Assembly (NCBI GenBank): GCA_963969395.1
Contig: OZ017797.1
Coordinates: 1,674,001 to 1,738,000 of the forward strand
Direction: 5' to 3'
DNA: 64,000 nucleotides
From: Pseudoscleropodium purum
Taxonomy: Eukaryota > Streptophyta > Bryopsida > Hypnales > Brachytheciaceae
The notes beneath the pieces were generated by a model, which made no database searches, had not been told where the DNA came from, and saw only the letters and a program-made list of their open reading frames with translations. The position numbers and the translations under genes were made by a program. Positions 51,105-63,636 of this stretch are shown in pieces; positions within the stretch are counted from its first letter, which is position 1, and the number at the start of each line of letters is the position of its first letter.

Positions 51105-54100
51105 CTACGCCCATACCCCTTCAAACAGAGGCCTGATAAGCTTCTCGTGGTCCTTCGAACTAACAACAAGCTCCATTAAATCAGGAACCTCCTCAGACAA
51201 AGAGTCCGATGTTTCAAGCTCAGCATCTACCTCTGAATCCACAAGCTCGTCCCGTGTAGAAATGAGCAAAAATTCCACACCTTCGTAATTCAGAAGGTCA
51301 GGAGGGTCAAGTGGCACGAACCGCTTCGAACCCATCCCACCGAGTAAGTGAGCAGGGAGGAGGGCAGGTCGCTTGCTTCGTGCATTGGCTGCTGATGCTG
51401 GCGTTGGCTGCTTCGGGTTCTTCACCTGCCAAAATTAATTTGAAAATTATTTACGTACTAACTACTCTATTTGGTTCTTGTTAAGAGAAAAGGGAAGCCA
51501 ACACAAGTCGTTTCGTAATATTTGGAGTTGTATGGAATTAATTATGAATTTTTCAAGTCACTATAGTGTGTTTCCTGAAAACACGAATTGGCGATGTTTA
51601 ATTTGACCTTCCTAACTCCGTGAAGTTTATACATGAGAGAGTTAAAACCAAGGCTCTTTAAAAAAAAAATCTTTGGCAATTTCTAGTCAATTAAGGTTGC
51701 TAAATGAGTGAATTTGAGTGAAATTATAGATGCACGGTGGAATTGAGTCACATACATTCCACGACCTGAAATGATGTGAGGTTTGATTACTTCCTGAATT
51801 TAGGGTTTAGGGTTTAGGGCTTAGGGTACCTGGATGACGAAGGATGCTTGAGGCTCAATGTTCATAACATCTTGCGGGTCATGCTTCTTATGTGGTCCAG
51901 GGTGCTCAAGCTTGTAAACCAGATGAGTGCTTGGTTGCCTGTTTCCGCTGTGATGTTGAACAATGCTATACCTGCCTTCACCCACAGGCCTTGCTGCTGG
52001 GTTCACCCTATGACCGCGTGTTTTGGTGTCGTACTCCTCTACAGAGTTTCAGATTATTAGTTAGTAAAATTTCAATATCTGTATCGACTGAGTCTCATTC
52101 CCACTAATTCCTACTGAACTTGTAAAGCATGAAAAGACTATATAAGGTTCATATTAAATGGTACAGCAAATGAATGTCATGCTTACCCCAACATATGTTG
52201 CCCAGTTACTTACCCTCAGAGAGCATTTGTTTGAGATCTTCAGGGTTGGTGGTGACAAGCTCCACAAACCCCCAGTAAGGCCTGGACTTTCCCTTGGCCA
52301 CATCGGGAAGGCTCTTCCGTCCCATTACTATGTATCGGAACAACGGCTTCTCTCCAATCTCAATTCTCTGGTAATTGCCCAACCAACAAATCAACTTATT
52401 TAAACCCATACATAATACAAATCATCTCTCAATAAAATTAGAAGATGCAAGACCCTTTGAGAGTCACTTGCAGTATTAAATAACTTTCTCAGTAAAGTTA
52501 AGCCGTTTCAAGAAATTTTAGAGACTCTTCTCCATAATTCATTTTGGGGAGTTTTCCCAATAATTAGAGAAAAAGCACGGAGGCCACCCCATGATACCCA
52601 ATAGTACGGACTGTAGAGGCTTACGTATGTTCATTATCATCATTGGGAGAACATAAATTATGAAAAGATTCTAGTTACAATAAACTTAATGCTGTACAAA
52701 CTTTCATGAAGCGGGCTAATTTACCAGAAGCTCCTTTGTTGTGTCAATAAGATGGTTAGGTATACTACCTCTGTGTCTTCGCCTTCCTCTGTTTTCGTAG
52801 CATTCTCTGCCTTGGTACCATTTTTCTCTTCGCCTGGAGTCTCCTGGGACTTTGATTTCTCACCACCATCACCTTCTGGTTTTGTTCCTTCCTCCTTGGT
52901 CACAGCATCAGGTTTCTTCAAGTCGGTTGGGTTGCTTTCCTCCTCGTCGTGAGCTTCTTTCAATTGCCCCTCCTTCCCTGGCAACATTCGACACATTGGG
53001 CACATTTCAATTGACACTATCAACTCAACTTCTATCTCATCTAGTCATTCCACGCATGCACTGAGCTTGAGAACACCGTGCCAAAACCCTAAATATGACG
53101 TGCAACTAAACGTAACCCTAAAGGTATTGTTCCTTGAAATTCTGTAATGCTCTAAAGTGGCGACTGTCGGTACTCAGTTGAGTAGCGTGGAATTGAAAAG
53201 TCACTCATTTGCAATGCAGGTGACATGTATGAATGAAATACATCTATTGTTGTCAAATTCTATTTCAATCATGCATCATAGATGTAACAATTGCAGTTCA
53301 AGGTAGTCTAGACTTGTGACTGCGACCCTCCAACTTCAAACTCCAACAGCTCATAACCAATTCGTTCAGCATCCAAATAATGCATACTTTAGTGCATTGC
53401 AATCCACTCAAAAATGGGAAAATGCAGAAAAGAATCACCACAAGAATTGAAAACTATTTTAAGTTATAGACAACACTCAAAACAGCTGAAAGCCACTGGA
53501 ATGAAGGGTCCCGAAAATATTCCACAATGTTACCTGCTTCTGAGCTTTGCTTCTCCTCGACTGGATTTTCAGCAGCCTGGGGTCGAAGCACCAACAACAA
53601 ACGCTGGACTTCATCCCCACTGTGCGGCTTGTCAACCCCCACTTTAGGTTTGAAGAAGAAATAAATTTCGCCTTTCTCCTGGTTGATTCCCCACATATCC
53701 ATTTTAATCAGTTCTTGGAAATTGAAGTTCATCGATTTGAAATATCAAATACGACAAATATCAAAACCCTGAAGAAACAACATATGACATCATTGTGATA
53801 CTCCGTTCGAAAGCATCCACCGACAAATAACCTAAAAGTTGCATGACCGAAGGCTTACTGATTGCTGTCATATACGACTAGAATATTGTGGAATGTCAAA
53901 TAGTACGTGATGAAAACCAAGACCTAATGCTTGCTGCTACCTCAGGCGAGCTTCATTGTTTCCTTAGCACAAAACTCTGACACTGCATTTTGTTTGAGGT
54001 CCAATGTCCCTCGAGACTATCACACATAATCTCAAGGAGGCCTAAACATTTGTTAAGACACTCATGTTTCCAAGATCGATCTACTTTCTTCACAAATTCA

Positions 54101-54951
54101 CCAAAGAATGATCTTGAACAAGAAGAAAAAAATTCAATAAGAAGTTCATCCTGTGCAGCTTGCATGGCGCAGCATGTACCATTTTCCACATCCAGCACCA
54201 AATTTGACTATCCCTCTACACAATGACATACCTCTAATCGCAGGAGAATGATACTTTCATCAGTACACCCAAATTGTACGCAGGAGAAATCCAAAATGGA
54301 AATTGGACAAATGCCCTTTTAAGCCCCAAATCCCATTCAATCATCACTCAACATTGACTATAAAATCCTTCAAAAACGCCATAGACGAACATTCTGGATT
54401 TCACTTGTGAATGCCTACTCCTTGCTCCCCTCTTATCAAACCCTTACACCACACAATCTCTCTGGCTTAACTCAAAACCCACCCATGCCAGATCCTCCTC
54501 CCAATAACCAAGAAATTAGTACCAAAACACAGTGCGTCACCTCTAATTCTGACCTTGACAACCGTAAGAGATGAACCAACACATGCATACCTGGACTGTG
54601 AACGACACGGACTGATCCTGGCTTCCCGAAGCTCGACCCATCACTCCAAGCTAATTTGATCACCGATCGAGACTGACCTCCTTCACACAAAACTTTACAA
54701 CAACAATGTGAGTTTCGCAAGAGACTCGAAAGTGAGAGAAAATTTCTTATTCGGGGGGGGAAGGGGGGCGGAGAATATGAATTTGCATGACAAGTGGATA
54801 GCAATTTATAATGGAGTCGAGGATGAAGGACAAGCAGGCGGCGCCGTTCGTGGCAGTCGCCACCTGCAGTGCAGATGATGGATCGCCTTGGGCTCTGCAT
54901 GCTGATGGAGTCGACACCTGGATGGATGTGAATGGGGCAGAGTTTTGTCAT
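51105..54951 (-). CDS. Conserved plant protein of unknown function
   Basis: Exons 54951-54591, 53713-53534, 52977-52769, 52367-52214, 52038-51830 and 51425-51105 join in phase to 477 residues. I recognise the sequence style as a conserved plant family but cannot name a function. Conserved-looking blocks are ELIKMDMWGINQEKGEIYFFF, GDEVQRLLLVLRP, EKPLFRYIVMGRKSLPD, RPYWGFVELVTT, EGRYSIVQHHSGNRQPSTHLVYKLE and a QASFVIQVKNP segment with LLNYEGVEFLLIS near the end. Exon 3 encodes a low-complexity Glu/Lys/Thr-rich acidic linker. The C terminus is acidic (DSEVDAELETSDSLSEEVPD). The N-terminal 75 residues before GGQSRSVIKLAWSDG are weakly supported; the first ATG at 54951 is the only in-frame start apart from a second Met 17 codons later, and an unseen upstream exon is possible. 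The call from exon 2 onward is firm. Confidence 0.78.
51495..51780 (+). repeat. Intronic dispersed repeat, partner of 26575-26850
   Basis: This lies in the last intron of the minus-strand gene, in the same plus-strand orientation as the copy in the DUF3598 gene. It is therefore antisense to its host transcript here and sense in the other. Confidence 0.7.
51799..51826 (+). repeat. Interstitial telomere-type repeat, (TTTAGGG)3 CTTAGGG
   Basis: Three perfect plant telomere heptamers and one variant. On the minus strand they form nearly the first 30 nt of the last intron of the host gene, directly after its GTACC donor. Confidence 0.95.
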
Positions 54952-57900
54952 CCAGTGGATGTATGACTTTCGTTGGGTTGGTTCAGTTGGAATTGTAATA
55001 ACCTGGCTTTTTCAGAGTTTCGTCAGGAAATAATTAGCCCCTAACCCCCTACATGCTCAAATATTCAATTATTCAGTGGGTGGATGATGAATGCTTTGAA
55101 AAATGCATTTTATGTAATTAATTAATAAGGTAACTTTACCTAAAATGGAATATTCTTCAAAATCAACTACTATTTTTGAAGGAAAAACAAATAGGGAAGA
55201 TTCCCAAAATGGTGCGCATGATAAAGACAAATGTTAGGTGAGTTTTGAGTAGTGTACAACTTTATGAATAGAACTATGAAGGCAACAACTTTACAAGTGG
55301 TTCATTTAGGATGCACTTTTTGTTGTTTTAACTTCTCTCCACTATCATTTCTTGATGTAGTCAACTACATCAAATTCGTTTTGGCATCACCTACATGACA
55401 CTTTTAGCACCCTACACCTTGCATCTTTGAAAATTTGTAACTAATTCACAATGCATCCAAAAATTATGGAATCACTTGCAATTTGATTTATAGTCCTTTA
55501 GCAATTTGTAAAAATTGTTGTTGATGTTTAAATGCATATTAGTTATGAACTTTTGTGAGATTTTAGGTGTAGTTACTACATTCATTGAAGTGATGCATTC
55601 AAAAAATCACATACTATATCAATGGAAATAAGGAAAAAAAGGAATTCAAATTAATAAAATGAAGATCACCCACTCAGGGTCGGCTTTCACTAGGGCAAAA
55701 CCAACGACTAGAAGCACTCTAAGGTCTCCTACTTTGTTAGATGTGAGTCATGTGATGATACCAGAGCAAGAGTCCAAGAAGAAAAATAGTAATAGCACTT
55801 TGCATGGTCTTGGTATAAACCCAATAGAGACCATAGCTAGGCCATATTTGTTTAATATTAGACATGACATTGTCAACTACAAGATCAATTAAATAAATAA
55901 AAATTGTGGTTGTGAGATTTTAGCCTACCAGGGTCTTTAATTCATTAGGCATACTTCAAAGAGGTGGTCAAATAAAAAGCCCTTTGACCCAGTAAAACAT
56001 TATTTACTTTGGCCATGCAAGATTTCAAGTAGACTTCTCATCCATGAAAAATGGCATGGGCCTTGGCCAAAGTGTAAATCCAACTTGGACTACTCCTATC
56101 TCTCCACCAATTTTTGCTTTGATAATTTGTGATGGCCTTTGGTCTGGCCCTAGTATAAAACCAGCCATCACTAAATAAGTAAATAAATTAATAACTTCTA
56201 TGTTTGTATTTTCATTATCTCCTCTATATCTTTATCTTTTTGAACATGTTATTGATATGGGATTAGCATTTGTATGTTGTATGTCATATGTCATATATAT
56301 ACACATGCACACACACACTAGAAAAAATTTGAGGTTTCTACAAGGCCGTTTTAGTTTTGTTCTCGATATTACTAGCTATTGTCATGCTAGCAATTAAAAA
56401 AAAATTTATAAATAAAAAGTTTAGTCTTGAAATGCAAAAAAAAGTCTAAATTTTTTTTTAAATTGATGACATGGCATTCTCTTGACCACATCAAATTCAC
56501 GTTCCTACAATAGTTTCGGTGTTTCTAAGGCTTGATAACTGATAGTTATGTAGAGACCCCAAATTTCTTCTAATGTCTATCTTACCATATTAGTATTTTA
56601 TTTAATACATCCATCTTTTGTATATTCCCATATTCATCATACCATATCAATATTTTGTATTAGACATTCATCTATTGTATATCATGCCTATATGTATTCT
56701 ATAAATATTCTATATATCCTATTTGTACAAAAAAAAATTGTATTTGTTTTTGAAGGTCCAAGACAAATGAAGTATTTTTTGTTTTCTTATTCAAGGTGGT
56801 GGTTAATTAATTGCACAAATCTATAGATATTTCTTTTCAAAGGATAATCTTGGGGTACCAAGCTACTATATTGTACAAGAGTGTGGTTCTAATGGGACAA
56901 AAGTGCATCACCTTACAAGATCCAACATTGTAATTATATACTATGGTATTTTTAGTGGTACCATAATATTTAGTTTGATCAATTGTAATAATGTACCTGT
57001 ACTTTATATTTGTAGGCATGGATGAAGCATAAAAAATATATACATGAAAATGTATATTTGTCCACAATCATGTACATTAGTTTCAAAGAATTTATACCAT
57101 TATTTATAAGATGTTTGTAGCAATCAAGAAATTTTATCTATTGAAATAGGAAGTTATCTATTGTAAAATATTCTTTTGAATTTTTTTGGAACAAAGAATT
57201 GTTAAAAATATGGTATTTCTATTATCAAAATTAAATATTCTATCCAATAAGTTACTTGGAGGAGGTTGCATGTTACACCAAGTTGCATAATGACATTGCA
57301 TCTTCTAGGTGCATAGTGACAAAAGTTTTGTTTCTTATGAAAAGCAAACATGAATAATTAAGGATTTACGTGTGTCATTTTGCCATTGGTTGAAAAAATG
57401 AGTCAAAAACTTTTGAAATATCTACCCCCACTCCATATTTGTATTTTTCTTAAAGTTGTTTGGAAAGCAATCAATATGAAATATAGATTGTTGTATGTAT
57501 TTTGTATATGTTTGTATAATTCATATCCATATTTCGTATCTTTTTGTAAGTATTCTACATGTTGTATGTATTTCATATCCAGTATCATATTTCATATCAA
57601 AGCACCAAACTCTAATCTTCTTGACACCAAGATCATCTTCCATAATGGTGATCAACAACAATTGTTTATTTTTTAAATTAGAGATCAATGGCATTGGAAA
57701 GGGGGAAGGGGATTTTTTTGAATTGAGATCAATAGTTCTTAATTTTTTTGAAATGGGGGGGATTGCAAGAACAAAACTTGTTTAGATCTTTTGGGTGCAT
57801 AAGTATAGTGACATTAATTTGCTACAAGCCTAATACTCTATAAATTACTTTAATGCCCTTGAAGATAATAGTCTATAAAACAAAAAATTGAAATTTGGGC

Positions 57901-59319
57901 AAGTTCCTATATAGTCAATTTTGAATGAGACTTTTTTTAATTTTGACAAAAAGGAAGTATATAACTAAAATGATATAGTATGAACAATGTATTATATGAT
58001 TGTCAAAAAAGAATCACTTTTGGTGCAATAATCTTTTTCCAAGAGTTGTCAAGCACTTTGACCTTGCTAAATAGTGACAAAAAAATCTTTAAACTCAAAT
58101 GCTACCTATTTGTAATCTATATAGTCAAAGTTTTTGGAATTGTTCCATTCATTTTCATAATAGGCCTTAAGTATCTACAATTTAAGAGACATTTGAAAAT
58201 AGAAAATATTATGTGCTTCACGTTGAAGCAAGTTTCTCTTGCATAGGCATTTTAGTTGACATTCACAAACACTTTTCTATCATTTCTTTAGTAGAATGTC
58301 ATCTTCGTTAAGTTATTAAGAAAAATAAAAATTTAATTTAAAAAAATATACATTTATACAACTATTTTCTCACACAATTTAAACTTCAACATATCTATGT
58401 TCATGCAATTTTCCAATAACAAATTTTTCACATACTTGTGGAGTTGTTAACTTAGACTTAAACTTTAGAAAAAAAAGCTTTTTTTGATGTACTACATAAA
58501 AAATTAGAGCAATAAAAAATTTGGGCTCCCTTCAAATATGTTGAGGATTAAAAATTTGTAATGAACAACTTCCATAAATATTGTAGAAACAAAAAATGCA
58601 CTTATTCATTCAAGAATTTGATATTTTTGGTTGACTCCCTTGATGAATTCATTAAAGAATTTGATATTTTTGTCACATCTTTGTAAGATTAACCTTCAAA
58701 AGACAATTGAAGACCTATCACCATAGTAATCAACCAAAAATAACTATAGTGGATTTTAAGATGAATAGGTGCATTCATTATTTCTCCAATTTTCCTAAAA
58801 GTCATTCATGAAATAGTTTTTGTTTTTGTCTTCAATGGCATTTCAAAATTATATAGAACCCTTCTCAAATTCTTGAACAATGTTACAAAACTTTCCAAAG
58901 CATAGCTAAAATAAGACCAAAAGTCACTTTACAATAAAGTAAACTAACCTATGATAGGTGGAATGATTAGTTTGCCTTGTTGGAATTGTTAAATTTAGAA
59001 AAAAAATCCACTTAAAGACAAATGGAAGAAATAGAAAGAACAATTGAAATTTTCTTCTTTAAGAAAATATGAATTTGTTATGAATTTTTGAAGTGTGCTT
59101 GCCAATTAGACCAAAAGAGTCTCTAGACTATCCCAAAATCAACAAAAAATGTATCATGTCTTATGTGAGTCATCTTTTAGGTGGATAGTGACACCCAAAA
59201 GATGTCATTGAGATTACAAATTTAGGATTTTAATAATTTAAAATTTTGATTCTCCCCTCCCTCCTTTTTGTAATTTTCAGACTCCAACTTGTTTGACAAA
59301 CAATATGGAACAATTCATC

Positions 59320-59640
59320 CCGTATCCGTATTCAATACTATATCTATATTTGGTATCCATATTCAATATTGTATACAATATTGTATCCGTATTTGATATC
59401 TATATTCAATATTTGTATAAGGTATTGTATCCGTATCCAATATTCATTTTGTATTTCATATTTGGATGGCTCAGATTAAATCTCATAAGATCAATGGCTT
59501 GTGATTTTTTTGAAAAATCAACGGCAATTTTGAAGGTAAGCATTCTTTTTAAAAAAAATCAACAACTTGTAAATTTTTTGAGAAAAGAGGGGGGGCAACT
59601 AATGCAAACCAAGGGGGAGCCATCTTTTGAGAGGATAGTA
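59320..59640 (+). repeat. TATCC/ATATC-rich tract with a conserved flank, copy 2
   Basis: CGTATCCGTATTCAATA-type words repeat for about 140 bp. A flank with AGATCAATGGCTTGTGATTT, a seven-G run and GAGGATAGTATCC follows, the same order as the reverse-strand tract at 31160-31330. Confidence 0.55.
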
Positions 59641-60600
59641 TCCATAATAGTCATCTTACTTACGTGAAGCAATTACAATATTTTCTAACATGGTGACAAC
59701 ATAAAGACCCCCAAAAGTCACTTTTTAAGATGAATTTACATTCAAAAGGTGGAAGTTCCTATTGTAGTCACTAATTATTTCATTACCATCATTCAAGACA
59801 TTGATTGTAGTCATTAATTCAATATAATATATCCCAAATTTCATTTATTGAATGAAGTCTATTATAGGTTGATGGAAGACTTTTATAAGTCATTCTCTAA
59901 ATTTCAATGATGGATCTTTTACCTATCATACATTGGTTCAATGTGTTAGGAAAGTTTTTAGAATTGCCTTTATAATTTGCCTCCTTTTTGTAGAGGGAGA
60001 TAGATTTTTTTTGAGGGATGTAGGTTGCATCCTCTTCTTATAAAAGTCCTAGTTCATTTCCTCCAATATCAAATTCTCACTAGCTACTTTTCTTCAACTT
60101 CAAATTTGCAAATGCTACAATCTTCTTCTTTCAAAGACATGTTGATTTTAATTTGAAATTAAACTCCAAATTTTATTACATTGGGCATGTACAAACAATG
60201 GAGTAGGGATTGGCTGCCATGACCAACTCTAAAGCAATACCCACTTTGTCTAAAAACATCCCCACGTCTAAGAATCCAAGGTATTAATCTATGACTTCAA
60301 AATGACAAGTGGCTAAAATTTGCATTGACAATTTCATGAAAGTAGCAACTATATATCCACGTGTTTTTTGCAAAATGGTCGATTGTTGATTCCAGTCACC
60401 AATTTTTGGTCTGGTTTTGAATCTTCCATTTTTATATTCCAACTTGTTATTTTCCCAAATATATCAACTAACAATTAATTTAACCAACACATTAAATGAA
60501 ATCCACTTGCTCAACAAGACTACGAGTTCCCCCAAGTTCCCAAATTGTTGAAACTTGGCTACAAGAAAAATTTGACGTGGCACAACAACTACCATGTTAG

Positions 60601-60680
60601 ATAATAATAATAATAATAATAATAAATGATTTTTCATATTTTCATATTTTCATATATTTTATTATTTTTATTATTTTTTA
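60601..60680 (+). repeat. (AAT)n microsatellite and TTTTCATA repeats
   Basis: About eight uninterrupted AAT/TAA units, then three TTTTCATA units and a T/A-rich tail. Confidence 0.9.
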
Positions 60681-61448
60681 CTTTTGTGAATAGTAGATGG
60701 TTCATAGCACAAGGAATGGGCATGAAATGACCCTCCAATGCCTCCAAAAAACATCTAATAATTCTCCTTGAATATTGACGTGGTTTATTGTAAGGTAGGG
60801 TGTTCGAAAAGTAATCATGTTCTAAAAGCAACCACTAATACAAAGTTCCGTTTTGCTTTCTTGAATCTACCAATAGTGTACATTTCAAGGAGGGGGGACT
60901 TAAGTTTTAGTGACCATTGTATTTCAACTTCAAAAATTTGTAACTAACTTCATGAAAGTCCAAAAAATATGAAACAACTCGGATTAAATTATGCCAATTC
61001 CATTTTTCTCCCTACAAAAATTTACTGAATTTTTTTTAAAGGAGTGTAGCTTCCTCCTAAATGCAATCACAACTCTTAAAAGGTCACTTTGAGAGTAGTC
61101 TACCTTTAGTTGGTTGCAAAATTGCCCCTCTATTTTGTGCCCCTTAAATTTGGTATTCCATTACATTCCACAACTAAAGTGGGGTCTTTCATTGCAAATA
61201 TGAATTTAGAATTTGCAAATTTTATCATATGTGACAAATAAAAAATTTCAATGTTTTATACAAGGGTAAAACATGGGGCAATAGAGGGGTCAATCCTCCG
61301 TGGCCCAAAGAATGCGCCTCTCGTGTTAAAATTTGACTTTCTACTGTTTCAAGCCCATTCAGCAACAATTGAATTCACCACGTTGGGCTAACGAATACGG
61401 AGTAATAGATATAAAGCTGCCATAGACCCCGTCGCCTTGTTGACCAGA

Positions 61449-61700
61449 ATGTCCAAGAAAGCTCAAAAGGTTGTTAGACAAACCGAAGACCTTCCTTCCC
61501 CAAGTCTCCAACTAGTCTTTCCAACGCGCAGAAAGTCCTTTCCTAAGACGTACCCAATTCAAGAGTCCGACAACCCCTTCTCACGCCAAGCTCGCTTTCC
61601 GCCTGCAACCGTCCCGGTGCTGCAGCACAATGTCATGACTCAGTTGAAAAACTTCTGTAGAAGCTTTTCACGGAACGAATCCACCAATCTTCAGTCCTAA
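61449..61700 (+). CDS. Small basic open frame upstream of the thioesterase gene
   Basis: ATG at 61449 to TAA, 83 residues, basic and Ser/Pro/Arg-rich (MSKKAQKVVRQTEDLPSPSL...). Its GC content is higher than the AT-rich DNA to its left, so it may be a real small gene, a first exon, or part of a divergent promoter region. The minus strand of 61780-61800 also shows a good donor (TTTCAG then GTAAGTCG), so a divergent minus-strand transcript is an alternative. I recognise no family. Confidence 0.3.
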   Translation: MSKKAQKVVRQTEDLPSPSLQLVFPTRRKSFPKTYPIQESDNPFSRQARFPPATVPVLQHNVMTQLKNFCRSFSRNESTNLQS

Positions 61701-62050
61701 TGCATGAATCAATGCCATTCTAACTTATTAGCCACTCCATTCAACCTTGTTGTCTAGCACCTGTGAATTGCACGACGACTTACCTGAAAGACTTGAAGAA
61801 AGTCCTTGAATTGTTCTCCGATCGATGCACTTGCTACAATTTGGACTACAGGACTGAAGTAGTGATTAGAATGGTGTTATTGCAGCGGTAACGGAGTGGT
61901 GTAGAGATTTGGAAAGGGAAGTGAGAGCTAGCTAGGTGCGTGAGAGAATTGGATGTTTAGCTGCAGTTGGTGGTTACCGAGTTGGTCAGTGTTGCAGGAG
62001 TTTGGTTGGTGTTGACGGTCCAGGGGTTGGGTTGGGGTTGGGTTGTGGCT

Positions 62051-63636
62051 ATGGCTACTGAAGATTCGAGAAGCTTTGGGAGTTTGAAACCTGAGAATGT
62101 GGAAGCGGGGTTGAGGATCCCTGAGATTATGACCAGCAGCGAGGTGACGGATGGATTCGATGTGCTCAACTTCATCGACTTCAAGTGGGACGTGGTGTCC
62201 ACCAAGGAGCTTCGTGGCCACTTTCTTGTGAGCTCCAAGACGTGCCAGGTGTGTGGACAAACTCGTCCTAGCTTCTGTTTTCTGTACTTTTGTCGAACTT
62301 CGGGATGTATGCAATGGGGTTCACACCTCGTGGCGAGAGGTGAATGAGGCGATCGAGAATGGTGATGAGGTCTCGTCTGGTCTCGTTGAAGTTCTGTTCA
62401 CTTGTGTGAAAACCCAAAACAAGAAAATGGGTTGAAGATCTTAATTCAGAATCCTGATGTAGCAGAAAGTTGTGTTCAACGCACCTCATTTAGCAGGGCT
62501 TTTCGAGGTGACAAATGGTGCAGCAGTTCTTCAACATCGTCGAGAGCTAAGAGTTAAATGAAGATACCCGTAGACCAATTTTTCTTTAGCTCTTCGACCA
62601 GTTTTCCTTCAAGTGTGAAAAAACAAAAGCAAGCTAACCCTTGTAAGATCTGAAAGGGAAGGGCATGTATTGACGGAATGCGAATTTGTTGGTTTGGTGT
62701 GGCAGCCGTTTGGAGTGCTCCATGGCGGCATCACGGCGTTTTTAGCGGAGAATCTGGCCAGCATGGGAGCGCAGGTGAATTCCAACTGGGCGCGAGTGGC
62801 AGGGATCGACCTGAACGTGAACCATTTGCTGTCGGCGTCGATTGGGGAGACGGTTGTCGTGAGGGCGACCCCTCTTAGGGTTGGAAAAAGAGTGCAGGTC
62901 AGTGCATGCCTCTCTTTCACCACCTTTTTCTTCACAATTTTTCTTATTCCCTAACAAACAATGTGTTTCAAATGGTAATACGGTAGTGCGTTTCACACTT
63001 TTACATTCACCATGCACTTCTCGTCTAGTTTCATTGAACTTTGTGTACCGATTAGACACATTCCACAACTTTAGAGCGCCTTGTGCAATCCCAAAAGCTC
63101 CTGATAAAGTTTACTAAAGTACTTGATTCCGCACTTAGAGGGAAAAGAAGGCCATCAGTTCAACTCTTGATTCTAGAAACCCTCCTCACCAAGCAGGTTT
63201 TGGTGAATCCAGGGGAACACGGCAAAGTGCACTGCACTCAAATGGGGACCTTTCCGATGTGTGATTTTGCCCATGATTCAAGAGAAAAATGGATCACTGA
63301 GTTCTTACGATGTGAAGGAAACAACGTCAACGAATCTTCACATAATCTGTTGAAGATAGCCTGATAAGCGGTTTAACATGACTGGTGATGGCGCTAATTT
63401 GTTCTGTTATTTTTTGTGTTTTCAAGGTTTGGGACGTGAAGTTCACGAAACCCGTGAAGTCTGGAAGTGAGGAGTTTGCCACCACGGCGGTAGCGCGGCT
63501 GACCCTGCTGGTGGGGTTGCCGGCTCCTGAGAAGTCGAAAGACGGAAATGAGAGGCTCATGGCCATTGCCAAGTCTATCAACGTGGTCTGTGACTTACCG
63601 CCGGATGAAATCACGGTGGCTGCTTCGAAACTCTGA
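62051..63636 (+). CDS. Peroxisomal hotdog-fold thioesterase, DHNAT1-like
   Basis: Probable 1,4-dihydroxy-2-naphthoyl-CoA thioesterase of phylloquinone (vitamin K1) synthesis, which in plants runs partly in peroxisomes. Exons 62051-62248, 62706-62897 and 63427-63636 join in phase 0 to 199 residues. The hotdog core is PFGVLHGGITAFLAENLASMGA, with the HGG loop and the Glu of the long helix that serves as catalytic acid in this thioesterase subfamily. Next come VAGIDLNVNHL and GKRVQVWDVKF, the same order as Arabidopsis DHNAT1. The protein ends in Ser-Lys-Leu, a textbook PTS1 peroxisomal signal. At 199 residues it is about 40 longer than the Arabidopsis enzyme, mainly through an N-terminal extension of roughly 35 residues. 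A broader acyl-CoA thioesterase role cannot be excluded. The ATG at 62051 is the first in-frame one. Confidence 0.88.
63238..63285 (+). repeat. 48-bp direct repeat, copy 1 (in intron 2 of the thioesterase gene)
   Basis: Begins TCAAATGGGGACCTTTCCGA. It is identical to 63953-64000 over all 48 bases that can be compared. Confidence 0.97.

Larger units (their letters stand above)
54952..61448. other. AT-rich spacer, no supported gene
   Basis: 54952-55020 is the end of the GC-richer promoter block. The rest is strongly AT-rich. TATCC-type tracts lie at 56560-56720, 57480-57600 and 59320-59460, and an (AAT)n microsatellite at 60601-60625 is followed by TTTTCATA repeats. A G-run/T-run flank (GGGGGGG near 59588, GGGGGGG near 57755) follows two of the tracts. 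Open frames (for example 59293-59667) run through the tracts and reflect their Tyr/Ile-rich codons. Confidence 0.55.

Noticed and set aside
59293..59667. 124-codon Tyr/Ile-rich frame
   Set aside because: Runs through the TATCC tract; codons are those of the repeat.
62742..63068. Minus-strand frame of 108 codons over the thioesterase gene
   Set aside because: Shadow of exon 2, whose plus-strand reading has the conserved hotdog motif.
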